From Selenomonas sp. AE3005 (GTDB lineage Bacteria > Bacillota > Negativicutes > Selenomonadales > Selenomonadaceae): a stretch of 64,000 nucleotides of DNA. The stretch's first letter is position 1. Each line of letters starts with the position of its first letter. Where the stretch lies: contig NZ_CAJODG010000012.1 in assembly GCF_905233635.1 (NCBI RefSeq), forward strand, positions 25,193 to 89,192, written 5' to 3'. Below the pieces are notes generated by a model. The model worked only from the letters and a program-made list of their open reading frames with translations, searched no databases and had not been told where the DNA came from. Below are positions 33,337-42,240 of the stretch, piece by piece. The position numbers and the translations under genes are program-made.

Positions 33337-33759
33337 TTACTCCACAAACTGCCCCAGCACATAGAAGTTGGCATGAGCCTTGGCAAAAATCTTGCCCTGC
33401 TTGCTCTGCAGCTCGCACTCACAAGTCATGGTATGCCGGCCATCATGCAGCACTTTGGCCGTGGTTACCACGGTTTCCGTCAGCGGCACAGCATGCATGA
33501 AATCCGTGGTCAGGCTGATGGTTACAACTTTTTTGTTGCAGGCCAGGCAGGCGGCCCCCATGGCTGTGTCCGCCATAGTCATCAACACGCCGCCATGGGC
33601 AATGCCATACAGGTTGGTATGCACTTCATCAACAGGCAGTTCCAGACGCACCTCTCCCGTCGCCAAGGGCTGCACCTTGATATGCAGATATTCCACAAAG
33701 GGATTATGATGGTAAAACCTGATTATCTGTTCCTGTAGCTCCGTAAGTTCCCCAGACAT
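33337..33759 (-). CDS. PaaI-type hotdog thioesterase
   Basis: This 140-residue hotdog protein has the family motif I-A-H-G-G-V-L-M-T-M-A-D-T-A-M-G, in which the H-G-G turn and the following acidic residue form the active site. Members hydrolyse acyl- or phenylacetyl-type CoA thioesters. The ATG at 33759 has GGAGG seven bases upstream. It is transcribed toward the thioredoxin-reductase-like gene with a weak hairpin between. The natural substrate is not apparent from context. Confidence 0.87.
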   Translation of the reverse strand: MSGELTELQEQIIRFYHHNPFVEYLHIKVQPLATGEVRLELPVDEVHTNLYGIAHGGVLMTMADTAMGAACLACNKKVVTISLTTDFMHAVPLTETVVTTAKVLHDGRHTMTCECELQSKQGKIFAKAHANFYVLGQFVE

Positions 33760-33827
33760 AAACGCGCCTCCACAAATCAAAATCTCTTTTTATTTTATAC
33801 CACCTGCGCCCCTCTGGCAATAACAAA

Positions 33828-33853
33828 GGGCGCACAGCCTACGCCGTGCGCCC
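33828..33853 (-). terminator. Terminator-like hairpin after pgi
   Basis: Perfect eight-base stem GGGCGCAC/GTGCGCCC with a ten-base loop; short minus-strand T-run. Confidence 0.55.
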
Positions 33854-33865
33854 CTGTAAGTCATA

Positions 33866-35326
33866 TTATTTCTGGTTGGCAGCCTTAACTTCAGCCAGTT
33901 TCGGTCCCATAATGCGCTTATAGGATTCAACACCCGGCTGGTTGAAAGCGTCCACGTTGGAGAGCTCGCCTTCGTATGCTACGGACATAGCCAGCATGTA
34001 AAGGAGTTCGCCGAGATGGTAAGCATTGAGTTTCGGCAGCGTAAAGCAAGCATTGTAACGCTTGTTGGAGGCCAGAGCGTCAGCATTGGACTGACGGGCC
34101 ACTTCCAGTGCCTGGCCCATGGTTACGCCGGAGATATCGGAAAGTTTCTTAGCCTCTGGGAATACATCGGGGATAACCAGGTCATTTTCCCAGTCAGCCA
34201 GGCGAATGAACTGAACAACCTTGTTCAGCTTGCCTTCCTGATGCTGCTGCGTCTGGGAATGCATATCCGTCGTGCCGACAGCCACGAGCGGCGTACGGCC
34301 GTAGCAAACTTCTTTGCCGTCCTTGTTGAACTGCTTGCCGAGGGATTCAGCGAGCAGCTGAATGTACCATTCGGAAACGGATTTCAGATAGTCACCATAC
34401 GGCATCATAACTTCGATATCGCGGCCGTGCTTTTCCGCAGCAGCGAACTTCAAAGCGGCATTGAGCATAGCCGGGTTCTGCCAAATATCGTCGTTCTGGC
34501 AAGCCTCGTCCATAGCCTTGGCACCATCGAGGAAGGACTGAATGTCAAAGCCAATGCAGGCAGCCAGCGTCAGGCCCACTTCACAGAAAATCGTGAAACG
34601 GCCGCCCACACCATCGGGTACAGCAAACTGCGGCCAGCCTTTTTCGATGGCCAGTTTCTTGAGGAGCGTCTGCTTTTCCATGTTGGGGTCAGTTACAGCT
34701 ACAACTTCCACATCAATATCAGCGTATTTCTGCAGTGCGTCATAGATAACCATGAAATTGCTCATGGTGTCAAGCGTGCCGCCGGACTTGGAGATAACGA
34801 GCAGCAGCACTTTGAGGTTGCGCTTTTCATGGGACTTGGTAACCTTGGCGCTATTTTCCAGGTAATGAATGATATCACCGGTACGGCGCGGGTCAATGTT
34901 CTGACCGCTGAATACAACCTTCGGGAAACCATCGCGTTCTTCCTTGGACAGCTCGTTCCAGAATTCGCCGCAGTGCACATCAAAGAGCACCTTGTTGCCG
35001 AGGTAGGAACCGCCGATACCCAGGGAAACTACAACGTCTACATTATTTTTTACATGAGCAGTGAGTTCGCCCAGCTTTTTCAGCGAGCTGGGGCTGTTGA
35101 GATTGCCTTCCTTTACATAGGGCAGCTGGGAGAACAGAACCTTTTCCGGCTCGCCGTCCTTGGACAGATGAGCACGGATAAAGCCCTTCTCACGCATAAC
35201 CTTCATGGCCTCATGAGCCTTCTTTAAATCTTCTTCATAGCTTTTCAGGTCAGCCTCTGTAACCTTACCTTCGCCATAGAGGTTTTCATAATCAAACTCA
35301 AAACCGGATGCAAGTTTCAAACTCAT
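33866..35326 (-). CDS. pgi: Glucose-6-phosphate isomerase
   Basis: This 486-residue protein carries Pgi signatures: G-I-G-G-S-Y-L-G-N-K, S-K-S-G-G-T-L-D-T-M, D-G-V-G-G-R-F-T-I-F-C-E-V-G-L and the catalytic region T-D-M-H-S-Q-T-Q-Q-H. It interconverts glucose 6-phosphate and fructose 6-phosphate in glycolysis. The ATG at 35326 has GAGGAG eight bases upstream. Upstream of it lie two tandem copies of the palindromic repeat, so those sit in or near its leader. Confidence 0.95.
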   Translation of the reverse strand: MSLKLASGFEFDYENLYGEGKVTEADLKSYEEDLKKAHEAMKVMREKGFIRAHLSKDGEPEKVLFSQLPYVKEGNLNSPSSLKKLGELTAHVKNNVDVVVSLGIGGSYLGNKVLFDVHCGEFWNELSKEERDGFPKVVFSGQNIDPRRTGDIIHYLENSAKVTKSHEKRNLKVLLLVISKSGGTLDTMSNFMVIYDALQKYADIDVEVVAVTDPNMEKQTLLKKLAIEKGWPQFAVPDGVGGRFTIFCEVGLTLAACIGFDIQSFLDGAKAMDEACQNDDIWQNPAMLNAALKFAAAEKHGRDIEVMMPYGDYLKSVSEWYIQLLAESLGKQFNKDGKEVCYGRTPLVAVGTTDMHSQTQQHQEGKLNKVVQFIRLADWENDLVIPDVFPEAKKLSDISGVTMGQALEVARQSNADALASNKRYNACFTLPKLNAYHLGELLYMLAMSVAYEGELSNVDAFNQPGVESYKRIMGPKLAEVKAANQK

Positions 35327-35379
35327 TTTGTACACTCCTCTGATTCATTCCAAATTGCTATTGTTACATACATATTGAT

Positions 35380-35432
35380 TATAACGCAGTTGTTCAAATT
35401 TTACCATAGGTAAAATTACCTATTGGCGTTTC
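35380..35432 (+). repeat. Palindromic repeat module, copy D
   Basis: TATAACGCAGTTGTTCAAATT...TATTGGCGTTTCG contains a perfect AATTTTACC-ATA-GGTAAAATT hairpin. Only the first module of the element is present. The third stem pair differs from copy A with compensation (G-C to A-T). Confidence 0.8.
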
Positions 35433-35442
35433 GTCGGTATGA

Positions 35443-35497
35443 CATAACGCAGTTATTCCAATTTTTCCACAGGAAAAATTACCAATTTGCGTTTCGG
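35443..35497 (+). repeat. Palindromic repeat module, copy E
   Basis: CATAACGCAGTTATTCCAATT...AATTTGCGTTTCGG contains a perfect AATTTTTCC-ACA-GGAAAAATT hairpin and AACGCA/TGCGTT outer arms. Tandem to copy D at a 63-64 base spacing. Confidence 0.8.
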
Positions 35498-35524
35498 CTC
35501 CTTTAAAAAATGCCTCTCGACGTA

Positions 35525-35551
35525 TTAAGTTTTCTCTGAAAATTACGAAAT
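35525..35551 (+). promoter_or_regulatory. Sigma-28-like promoter of flagellin 1
   Basis: TTAAGTTT, an 11-base spacer and TACGAAAT resemble the flagellar sigma consensus TAAAGTTT-N11-GCCGATAA (CGA core kept). Confidence 0.55.
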
Positions 35552-35607
35552 ACTATATATGAGAATCTGTGAAGATATTGTCGATTTAGCGAAAGGAGGG
35601 CTGACCT

Positions 35608-37860
35608 ATGGCTATGGTAATTGCCAACAACAGTGCTGCACAACTGACCTTAGGCCAGCTGAATAAAAACATCTCCCAGCTCAACAACAATCTGAACAGG
35701 ATTTCCACGGGCAGGAAAATCAATCATGCTGGAGACGATGCCGCCGGCTTCGCCATCAGCGAAAAAATGCTAACCCGGATTCGATCTCTAGAACAGGATG
35801 AACGCAATGTACAAAACGGCTCATCTCTGGTCAAAGTGGCTGCGGGAGGCATAGATTCCATTGTGGACGAACTGCGCAACCTGAAGGAACTGTCTCTGAA
35901 CGCCGCCAACGATACAAACACCGATTTAGACAGGGCCACCTTACAGCGGGAATTCAACCAGCGACGAGCCAATATCGACAGTATCGCCATGGAAACCAAT
36001 TACAATGGAAAAATCCTGCTAGACGGCACCTATAGCAAAAGGAGCATTGACATTATCACTACCACGGTGATTCCGGGTACAGAACCCGAGCCAGGAGATT
36101 CCTGGCTCAAGCCCACTGACCCCGACAATGTAGGGCCGGATACAGATAGCCCCCCTGTCTATTCAGGAGTAGTAGAACCTACTGGGGATCCCATTATTGT
36201 CAGCGACCGTGACGTCATTACCCAGTCTGGTGTCTATGCCATTCAAAGTATCACTGGCAGCAGGGCCAGAATCACCATTGCCGAAGGTGTACGCGATGTA
36301 AAATTCATTTCCGGCAACCCTGCCGGCGAAGCCCTTAGCAATATCCATATCACTGGCCCAGCAGATGGCAACGCCAATATCTGGATTGAAGATTTAACCA
36401 TTCTTAATACAGACAACACCTCATTTCTCACATTTCAAGGAGGAAATAATCACTTGAATTTCAAAGGTACAAACACCTTGAACTTCAGCCAACCTACCAC
36501 TGAGAATATGGGCTTCAATCTAGGTGCTTATGCTGATATTCATGTAGGGGGTGGGCTCACTTTAGAAGGTGGAACTGATGGCAGCGGCTCACTGATATTC
36601 AATCATAATACTTGGAGCAGCGGTGCCATGATTGGTTCAAACGGAAGTGACGTAACAGGAAGCGGGGATAATATATCCTCCCCCATTACAATCAATAGCG
36701 GTTCCTATACCTGCAATGTAACTCAAGTCCGGGCTGGTGCTTTTATTGGTTCCGGCTGCAATTCCGGCATTGGTGACATCACTATTAAAGGGGGAACTTT
36801 TGTTGATAACAGCCGTCATGATGTTACCATTGGCAGTGGCTCCAGTGGCAACGCCCCCAGCTACTGTGGAAATATTACCGTCAAAAATGCCACCATAACC
36901 GCTCTTGGTAAGGATTATGACCCCGTCATTGGTAATGGCTATAAAGATGGCACTTGTGGGAATATCTATGTGTCCAACTCCAAAATCCATATTGAAAATA
37001 ACAAGGGAGCTGGTATTGGCAGCTCCTACGAAGGCAAATGGACCAGCAATATCACCGTGGAAAACACCGAACTCATTGTCAAGAGCAAAACCGGTGCCGG
37101 CATTGGCACTGGCGAAAATGGCCAGGTGGGCAATATCACCATCAAGAACTGCGACCTGACCCAGGTGGTAAGCGAACAGGGCGAATATGTAGGCCGGGGC
37201 GTTAATGGTATTTGTGGCATAGTGAAAATTAATGAAGTGGAAATCCCTGCCGGTGACCCAGGCAATCAGCCTGGGGGTGGCGGCGTTCCGGGCGTGTATG
37301 ATACCATCGTGACCAGCGTCGAGACCCACACCGTCTACAATCCGCTGGTAATACACGATGGTACCAAAGCCAATCAAGCCATCAACATCTACATCAACGA
37401 TATGCGCACGACCGCGTTGAAAGGACAAATTACCGACAGCGAGGGGAATTTTGTCAATCCCGAGGATTTGGACAGACTGCGCAATTTAAGCGGTGACACT
37501 GCCGCCTATCAGGAATATGTGCAGGTTTTGCAAGAAGCTGACGGCAAAACGCTCGATGATATATCCATTACTACACAACACGGAGCCACAGTGTCGCTGC
37601 GTGTCATTGACGGCGCATTGGAATACGCTTTGGGCGAAGCCACTACTATGGGCGCATACCTGTCCCGTTTAGAACACACCGCCAGCAATATCGTAACCGC
37701 TAACGAAAACACCGTGGCCAGTGAAAGCACGCTGAGCGATGCCGATATGGCCAAGGAAATGAGCCAATACACCAAAGCCAACGTGCTTCTCCAAGCCTCC
37801 CAATCCATGCTGGCGCAAGCCAACCAAACCTCCGCCAGTGCGCTGGGGTTGTTGCAATAA
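35608..37860 (+). CDS. fliC: Flagellin 1 with beta-helix insert
   Basis: This 750-residue flagellin has standard D0/D1 ends: residues 1-150 (I-S-Q-L-N-N-N-L-N-R-I-S-T-G-R-K-I-N, G-D-D-A-A-G-F-A-I-S) and about 575-750 (A-S-N-I-V-T-A-N-E-N to L-L-Q). In between lie about 420 residues that are not flagellin-like. They form turns of strand, Gly and Asn such as G-A-G-I-G-T-G-E-N-G-Q-V-G-N-I-T-I-K, the pattern of a right-handed parallel beta-helix as in polysaccharide lyases and adhesins. Six cysteines lie in the insert. It has its own sigma-28-like promoter and a GGAGGG site. It is exported through the flagellar secretion system. Whether the insert binds or cuts glycans is unknown. Confidence 0.93.
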   Translation: MAMVIANNSAAQLTLGQLNKNISQLNNNLNRISTGRKINHAGDDAAGFAISEKMLTRIRSLEQDERNVQNGSSLVKVAAGGIDSIVDELRNLKELSLNAANDTNTDLDRATLQREFNQRRANIDSIAMETNYNGKILLDGTYSKRSIDIITTTVIPGTEPEPGDSWLKPTDPDNVGPDTDSPPVYSGVVEPTGDPIIVSDRDVITQSGVYAIQSITGSRARITIAEGVRDVKFISGNPAGEALSNIHITGPADGNANIWIEDLTILNTDNTSFLTFQGGNNHLNFKGTNTLNFSQPTTENMGFNLGAYADIHVGGGLTLEGGTDGSGSLIFNHNTWSSGAMIGSNGSDVTGSGDNISSPITINSGSYTCNVTQVRAGAFIGSGCNSGIGDITIKGGTFVDNSRHDVTIGSGSSGNAPSYCGNITVKNATITALGKDYDPVIGNGYKDGTCGNIYVSNSKIHIENNKGAGIGSSYEGKWTSNITVENTELIVKSKTGAGIGTGENGQVGNITIKNCDLTQVVSEQGEYVGRGVNGICGIVKINEVEIPAGDPGNQPGGGGVPGVYDTIVTSVETHTVYNPLVIHDGTKANQAINIYINDMRTTALKGQITDSEGNFVNPEDLDRLRNLSGDTAAYQEYVQVLQEADGKTLDDISITTQHGATVSLRVIDGALEYALGEATTMGAYLSRLEHTASNIVTANENTVASESTLSDADMAKEMSQYTKANVLLQASQSMLAQANQTSASALGLLQ

Positions 37861-37899
37861 GCTCACAGCTCTTTTTTTGCAAGTTTGTTTCATCCTCGC

Positions 37900-37927
37900 T
37901 TAAGTATTTCACCATAAATCACGATAT
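37900..37927 (+). promoter_or_regulatory. Sigma-28-like promoter of flagellin 2
   Basis: TTAAGTAT, a 12-base spacer and CACGATAT fit the flagellar sigma consensus better at the -10 than the first copy. Confidence 0.6.
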
Positions 37928-37997
37928 AACTTATGATGAAGGCAGGAGGAGGGCTTTGTGCCATCCTCTTTAGGTCGTGAAAAAGGAGCGTGGGATC

Positions 37998-40307
37998 ATG
38001 GCAATGACTATCATGAACAACGCTGCCACGGCAATGACTCTTGGTGAGCTGAATAAAAATATTTCCCGGGTTGGCAAGCAGCTCAAAAAAGTTTCCTCGG
38101 GCATGAGAATCAACAGCGCGGGGGACGACGCATCGGGCTACGCCATCAGCGAGAAAATGCGTGTGCGGATTCGCGGTCTTGAGCAGGACGAGCGGAATGT
38201 ACAGAACGGCTCGTCACTCATCAGCGTGGCGGCGGGAGGAATCGAGTCCATCATAGAGGAGCTTCGCAATCTCAAGGAACTTTCGCTGAATGCCGCCAAC
38301 GACACAAATACCGACCTTGACCGTGCTACGCTTCAAAAAGAATTTGACCATCGTCGGGCGAACATCGACAACATCGCTTTGGAGACGAACTACAACGGAA
38401 AGATTCTGTTGGATGGCACGTACGGGAGAAAAAGCACTGATATTGAGATAACCTCGACCGGCACAGACACGCCGGGAGAAACCATTACGACAAACATTCT
38501 TCAGCCCACCGATCCAAGCAAGGTAGGACCAACAAATACGGTGATTCACTCTGGCGCGGTCGAGCCGACAGAAATAAGAGATACCATCAACGACCACTAT
38601 TATACGGTAGGGCAAAGCGGAGTATATGCTTTGGACAGCGGCGCATCTAAAATCGTGATTGCTAACGGCGTGCATGATGTGAAATTTGTACAGGCAAGTG
38701 GCGCAACGCTTACGAATATTCATATCACCGGGCCTTCTGACGGAAATACAAATCTTTGGATTGAGGATTTAACCCTGACCAATTCGGATAATACATCGTT
38801 TATTAAATTTCAAGGTGCGAACAACACCATGAATTTCAAGGGGACGAATACCTTGAATTTCAATCAGTCCAACATAGTTTATGGGGATCTTCATGCCGTT
38901 ATCCATGTGGGAGGCGGTCTTACCATTGAAGGCGGTGCGGACGGCTCAGGTTCACTGATATTCAATCATCAGACAACGATTAGCGGCGCACTGATAGGTT
39001 CAAACGGCAACCATGGAATCGGCGGTTCCCCTGATGATTTGTCTTCGCCGATTACAGTAAACAGCGGTAACTACACTTCTAATATGACGGGTCTTGCTAT
39101 CCGTTATGGGGCGTTTATCGGCTCCGGGAGTTTGTCTGGCATTGGAAACATAACCGTCAATGGAGGAACTTTTGTCGATAACGGTGCAATGGATGGCGGC
39201 TCGGATGTTACAATTGGCAGCGGCTCTGGCTGGAACAACTACCAAGCCCAAACCCAAGGATTTCGTGGAGCCTACTGCGGGGATATTGTTATCAAAAATG
39301 CTACGATAACAGCCGCCGGCAGGGGCGGCGACCCTTGCATAGGCAGCGGCGCAGACAACAGTACCTGTGGAAATATCTATGTGGGCAATTCTCAAATTGA
39401 AATAACCCCAGCAGCAAATACAGCAACATCAAGCGTTCCGGCTATAGGCAGTTCTTACGAAGGGAAATGGGACAGCAATATCACTGTGGAAAATAGCATT
39501 ATATCTGTCACCAGCAAGACCGGTGCCGGCATTGGCACCGGAGAAAACGGGCGAGTGGGCGACATCACCATCAATAACTGCGATTTGACACAGGTTGTGA
39601 GCAAACAAGGGGAATATGTAGGACGCGGTGTAAACGGACAATGCGGTGTCGTAACGATTAATGGTGTGCAAATTGATCCAAACTCTCCCGGCAATCAGCC
39701 GGGCGGTGATGGAACTGTTGAAGGAACAGAAACCACATCATCAACGATACCCGGGGAAAAGACAATCATAACGAAAGTTATCGGCAATCCTCTGGTCATT
39801 CATCACGGCACGAAATCGAACGAGGCTATCAACGTCTTTATCAACGATATGCGTACTACGGCGCTGAAGGGAAAGATTACGGATGACACCGGAGCCTTTG
39901 TTGACCCGATGGACCTTGATCATCTCCGAAATCTCAGCCACAATCCCAAAGCGTACCAAGCCTATGTGGACTTGCTTCATGAGGCGGACGGCAAGACGCT
40001 CAATGATGTGTCGCTTACCACACAGCACGGAGCCAGCGTTGCCATCCGCGTCATAGATGGTGCGCTGGAGTATGCGCTGAGCGAGGCGACAACCATGGGC
40101 GCGTATCTATCGCGGCTTGAGCACACGGCAAATAATATCGTAACAGCGAACGAGACCACCGTCGCGTCAGAGAGCACAATAAGAGACGCTAACATGGCGA
40201 AGGAGATGGCAGAGTACACGAAAGCAAATGTGCTCAGTCAGGCATCCCAATCCATGCTGGCGCAAGCCAATCAAACCTCCGCCAGTGCGCTGGGGTTGCT
40301 GCAGTAA
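37998..40307 (+). CDS. fliC: Flagellin 2 with beta-helix insert
   Basis: This 769-residue flagellin has the same plan as flagellin 1: D0/D1 ends and a central beta-helix of about 430 residues. The two are homologous throughout (for example N-I-H-I-T-G-P-(A/S)-D-G-N and V-E-N-x-x-x-x-V-x-S-K-T-G-A-G-I-G-T-G-E-N-G). Codon choice differs: this copy favours codons such as GCG, CGC and CTT/GAG where flagellin 1 uses others, so the pair is old or one copy was acquired. The last 60 bases, by contrast, are almost identical. Four cysteines remain in the insert. The ATG at 37998 has AAAGGAG upstream. Confidence 0.93.
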   Translation: MAMTIMNNAATAMTLGELNKNISRVGKQLKKVSSGMRINSAGDDASGYAISEKMRVRIRGLEQDERNVQNGSSLISVAAGGIESIIEELRNLKELSLNAANDTNTDLDRATLQKEFDHRRANIDNIALETNYNGKILLDGTYGRKSTDIEITSTGTDTPGETITTNILQPTDPSKVGPTNTVIHSGAVEPTEIRDTINDHYYTVGQSGVYALDSGASKIVIANGVHDVKFVQASGATLTNIHITGPSDGNTNLWIEDLTLTNSDNTSFIKFQGANNTMNFKGTNTLNFNQSNIVYGDLHAVIHVGGGLTIEGGADGSGSLIFNHQTTISGALIGSNGNHGIGGSPDDLSSPITVNSGNYTSNMTGLAIRYGAFIGSGSLSGIGNITVNGGTFVDNGAMDGGSDVTIGSGSGWNNYQAQTQGFRGAYCGDIVIKNATITAAGRGGDPCIGSGADNSTCGNIYVGNSQIEITPAANTATSSVPAIGSSYEGKWDSNITVENSIISVTSKTGAGIGTGENGRVGDITINNCDLTQVVSKQGEYVGRGVNGQCGVVTINGVQIDPNSPGNQPGGDGTVEGTETTSSTIPGEKTIITKVIGNPLVIHHGTKSNEAINVFINDMRTTALKGKITDDTGAFVDPMDLDHLRNLSHNPKAYQAYVDLLHEADGKTLNDVSLTTQHGASVAIRVIDGALEYALSEATTMGAYLSRLEHTANNIVTANETTVASESTIRDANMAKEMAEYTKANVLSQASQSMLAQANQTSASALGLLQ

Positions 40308-40321
40308 GTTCATAGCACATA

Positions 40322-40349
40322 AAAACCTCCCCTTTTTAGGGGAGGTTTT
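40322..40349. terminator. Bidirectional terminator
   Basis: AAAACCTCCCCT-TTTT-AGGGGAGGTTTT perfect hairpin between flagellin 2 and the convergent phosphohexomutase. Confidence 0.9.
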
Positions 40350-40370
40350 CAGTATTTACATATATTTTCC

Positions 40371-42053
40371 TTAGGACAGGTAGGGTTTCACCGCCACAGC
40401 CATGGCGTCCTTAGCGGCCTGTGCCTCAGCGAGGTCTTTGCCCTTCGTGGTATAGTAAGCCTTGATTTTCGGCTCAGTGCCGGACGGGCGAATGATAACG
40501 GAAGAACCGTCTTCCAGTTCGTAGGTCAGCACATTGGCTTTCGGCAGGCCCGTAGCAGCGGTGTCAAGGTAATCGATAACCTTCGTAACCTTCTTGCCAG
40601 CCAGTTCCTTAATCGGGTCTTTACGCAGATTTTCCATCATGCCCTTCATCTTGTCCATGCCGGACAGACCCGGGAACTCGAAACTATCTACTTTGTTGAG
40701 ATAACGGCCATACTGGCTGTAGATTTCTTCCAGACGCTGTTTGATGGAAGAACCCGTGCTGCGGTAATAAGCAGCCATTTCACAAATCAGCATGGAGGCC
40801 ACGATAGCGTCCTTGTCGCGGACATAGGGGCCAGCAAGGTAGCCATAGCTTTCTTCAAAGCCAAAGATAAAGCGGTCTTCCTCGCCCTTTTTCTCCAGGC
40901 CGAGAATCTGGTCGCCAATCCACTTAAAGCCCGTCAGCGTGTGGCGGAGTTCTACGCCGTAATGTTTAGCCACAGCATCAGCCAGCGGCGTGGACACGAT
41001 GGATTTTACAGCTACAGGGTCTTTAGGCATAGTGCCTTTTTCCTGACGGCCGGCACAGATATAATCAAGGAGCAGCACGCCCATCTCGTTGCCGGAAACC
41101 AGTTCATAGGAACCGTCCGGACACTTCATGGCGATACCGACACGGTCAGCATCCGGGTCAGTGGCGAGCATAAGGTCAGCGCCCTCTTTCTTCGCCAGTT
41201 CCACGCCTTTTTCCATAGCCGCGAGGATTTCCGGATTCGGATAAGAGCAGGTGGTGAAATAGCCGTTGGGATATTCCTGTTCCGGCACAATCGTCACATT
41301 ATCAATGCCGATATCGCGCAGGACACGGGTAACAGGCACAAGGCCAGTGCCATTAAGCGGGCTGTAAACGAGTTTCAGACCAGCCGTCTTGCAAAGGCCG
41401 GGACGTACCTGGCAAGCCTCGATATTTTTGTACAAGCCTTCCTTGCAGTCCTCACCGACAAATTTAATCAGGCCCTTTTCTACGCCTTCAGCAAACGGCA
41501 TGTATTTGGCACCTGTGAGCACATCGGTTTTCTGAATAGCATTGTAAACAACGTCAGCAGCGTCGTCCGTCATCTGACAGCCGTCCGGGCCGTAGGCTTT
41601 GTAGCCGTTGTACTTGGCCGGATTGTGGCTGGCCGTCACCATGATGCCGGCGTTGGCTTTATAGAAACGGGTGGCAAAAGAAAGGGCAGGTACCGGCATG
41701 GGCTCGTCGTAAATGCGCACGTTAATGCCATTGGCAGCCAGAACGCCGGCAGCCTCCTTGGCAAAAGTCCAGCCTTTAAGACGGGTATCGTAGCTGATAG
41801 CCACTGTCTGCGTGCCGCCTTCACCTTTTACCCAGTCAGCGACCCCCTGCGTAGCCTGACGTACTACCCAGATATTCATGCGGTTGGTACCGGCGCCCAA
41901 TGTCCCGCGCAGGCCGGCCGTACCAAACTGCAGCGCAGCTGCAAACCGTTCTTTGATAGCGTCATCGTCACCTTCAATGTCCCGCAACTCTTTCCCCAGG
42001 TCGCAGTCAATCAGGTCAGCTCCCAACCAGCGTTTGTATTCATCTTGATACAT
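40371..42053 (-). CDS. Phosphoglucomutase/phosphomannomutase
   Basis: This 560-residue alpha-D-phosphohexomutase has the active serine S142 in T-A-S-H-N-P, the magnesium loop D-P-D-A-D-R-V-G, the sugar loop G-F-E-E-S-Y-G and the C-terminal phosphate loop R-P-S-G-T-E-P-K. Length and the F-G-T-A-G-L-R-G start match the PgcA-type mutase that interconverts glucose 1- and 6-phosphates for glycan and glycolipid synthesis. AAGGGTGG precedes the ATG. It is read toward flagellin 2 and ends at the shared terminator. Confidence 0.94.
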   Translation of the reverse strand: MYQDEYKRWLGADLIDCDLGKELRDIEGDDDAIKERFAAALQFGTAGLRGTLGAGTNRMNIWVVRQATQGVADWVKGEGGTQTVAISYDTRLKGWTFAKEAAGVLAANGINVRIYDEPMPVPALSFATRFYKANAGIMVTASHNPAKYNGYKAYGPDGCQMTDDAADVVYNAIQKTDVLTGAKYMPFAEGVEKGLIKFVGEDCKEGLYKNIEACQVRPGLCKTAGLKLVYSPLNGTGLVPVTRVLRDIGIDNVTIVPEQEYPNGYFTTCSYPNPEILAAMEKGVELAKKEGADLMLATDPDADRVGIAMKCPDGSYELVSGNEMGVLLLDYICAGRQEKGTMPKDPVAVKSIVSTPLADAVAKHYGVELRHTLTGFKWIGDQILGLEKKGEEDRFIFGFEESYGYLAGPYVRDKDAIVASMLICEMAAYYRSTGSSIKQRLEEIYSQYGRYLNKVDSFEFPGLSGMDKMKGMMENLRKDPIKELAGKKVTKVIDYLDTAATGLPKANVLTYELEDGSSVIIRPSGTEPKIKAYYTTKGKDLAEAQAAKDAMAVAVKPYLS

Positions 42054-42177
42054 AAAAAATCCACCCTTCTTTAGTTTGTGTCAACATATATATTATATAT
42101 ACAACAAAGCTGGGTAAAATCCTGCCTATAAATGTAAATCAATGTAAAAACTTTCTGTAATACTTTTTATCATCAGC

Positions 42178-42191
42178 CGTATGTATATACG
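42178..42191. promoter_or_regulatory. Palindrome before the leader-peptide gene
   Basis: CGTAT-GTAT-ATACG is an inverted repeat about 50 bases before the start codon of the double-glycine peptide. No clear -35/-10 pair was found around it, so its role is open. Confidence 0.3.
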
Positions 42192-42240
42192 TAACACCAA
42201 CACACAAGGGTAATACCCCACACGAAGGGAGACATTCATC

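Noticed and set aside
34016..35227. Open frame of 403 codons opposite pgi
   Set aside because: Antisense shadow of a well-supported glucose-6-phosphate isomerase; no motif or ribosome site.
35380..35497. Two spaced repeats as a small CRISPR array
   Set aside because: Only two diverged copies, each an internal palindrome with related copies elsewhere, no spacer of constant type and no cas gene.
40941..42074. Open frame of 377 codons opposite the phosphohexomutase
   Set aside because: Antisense to a gene with intact catalytic motifs; its low-complexity composition is that of a complementary frame.
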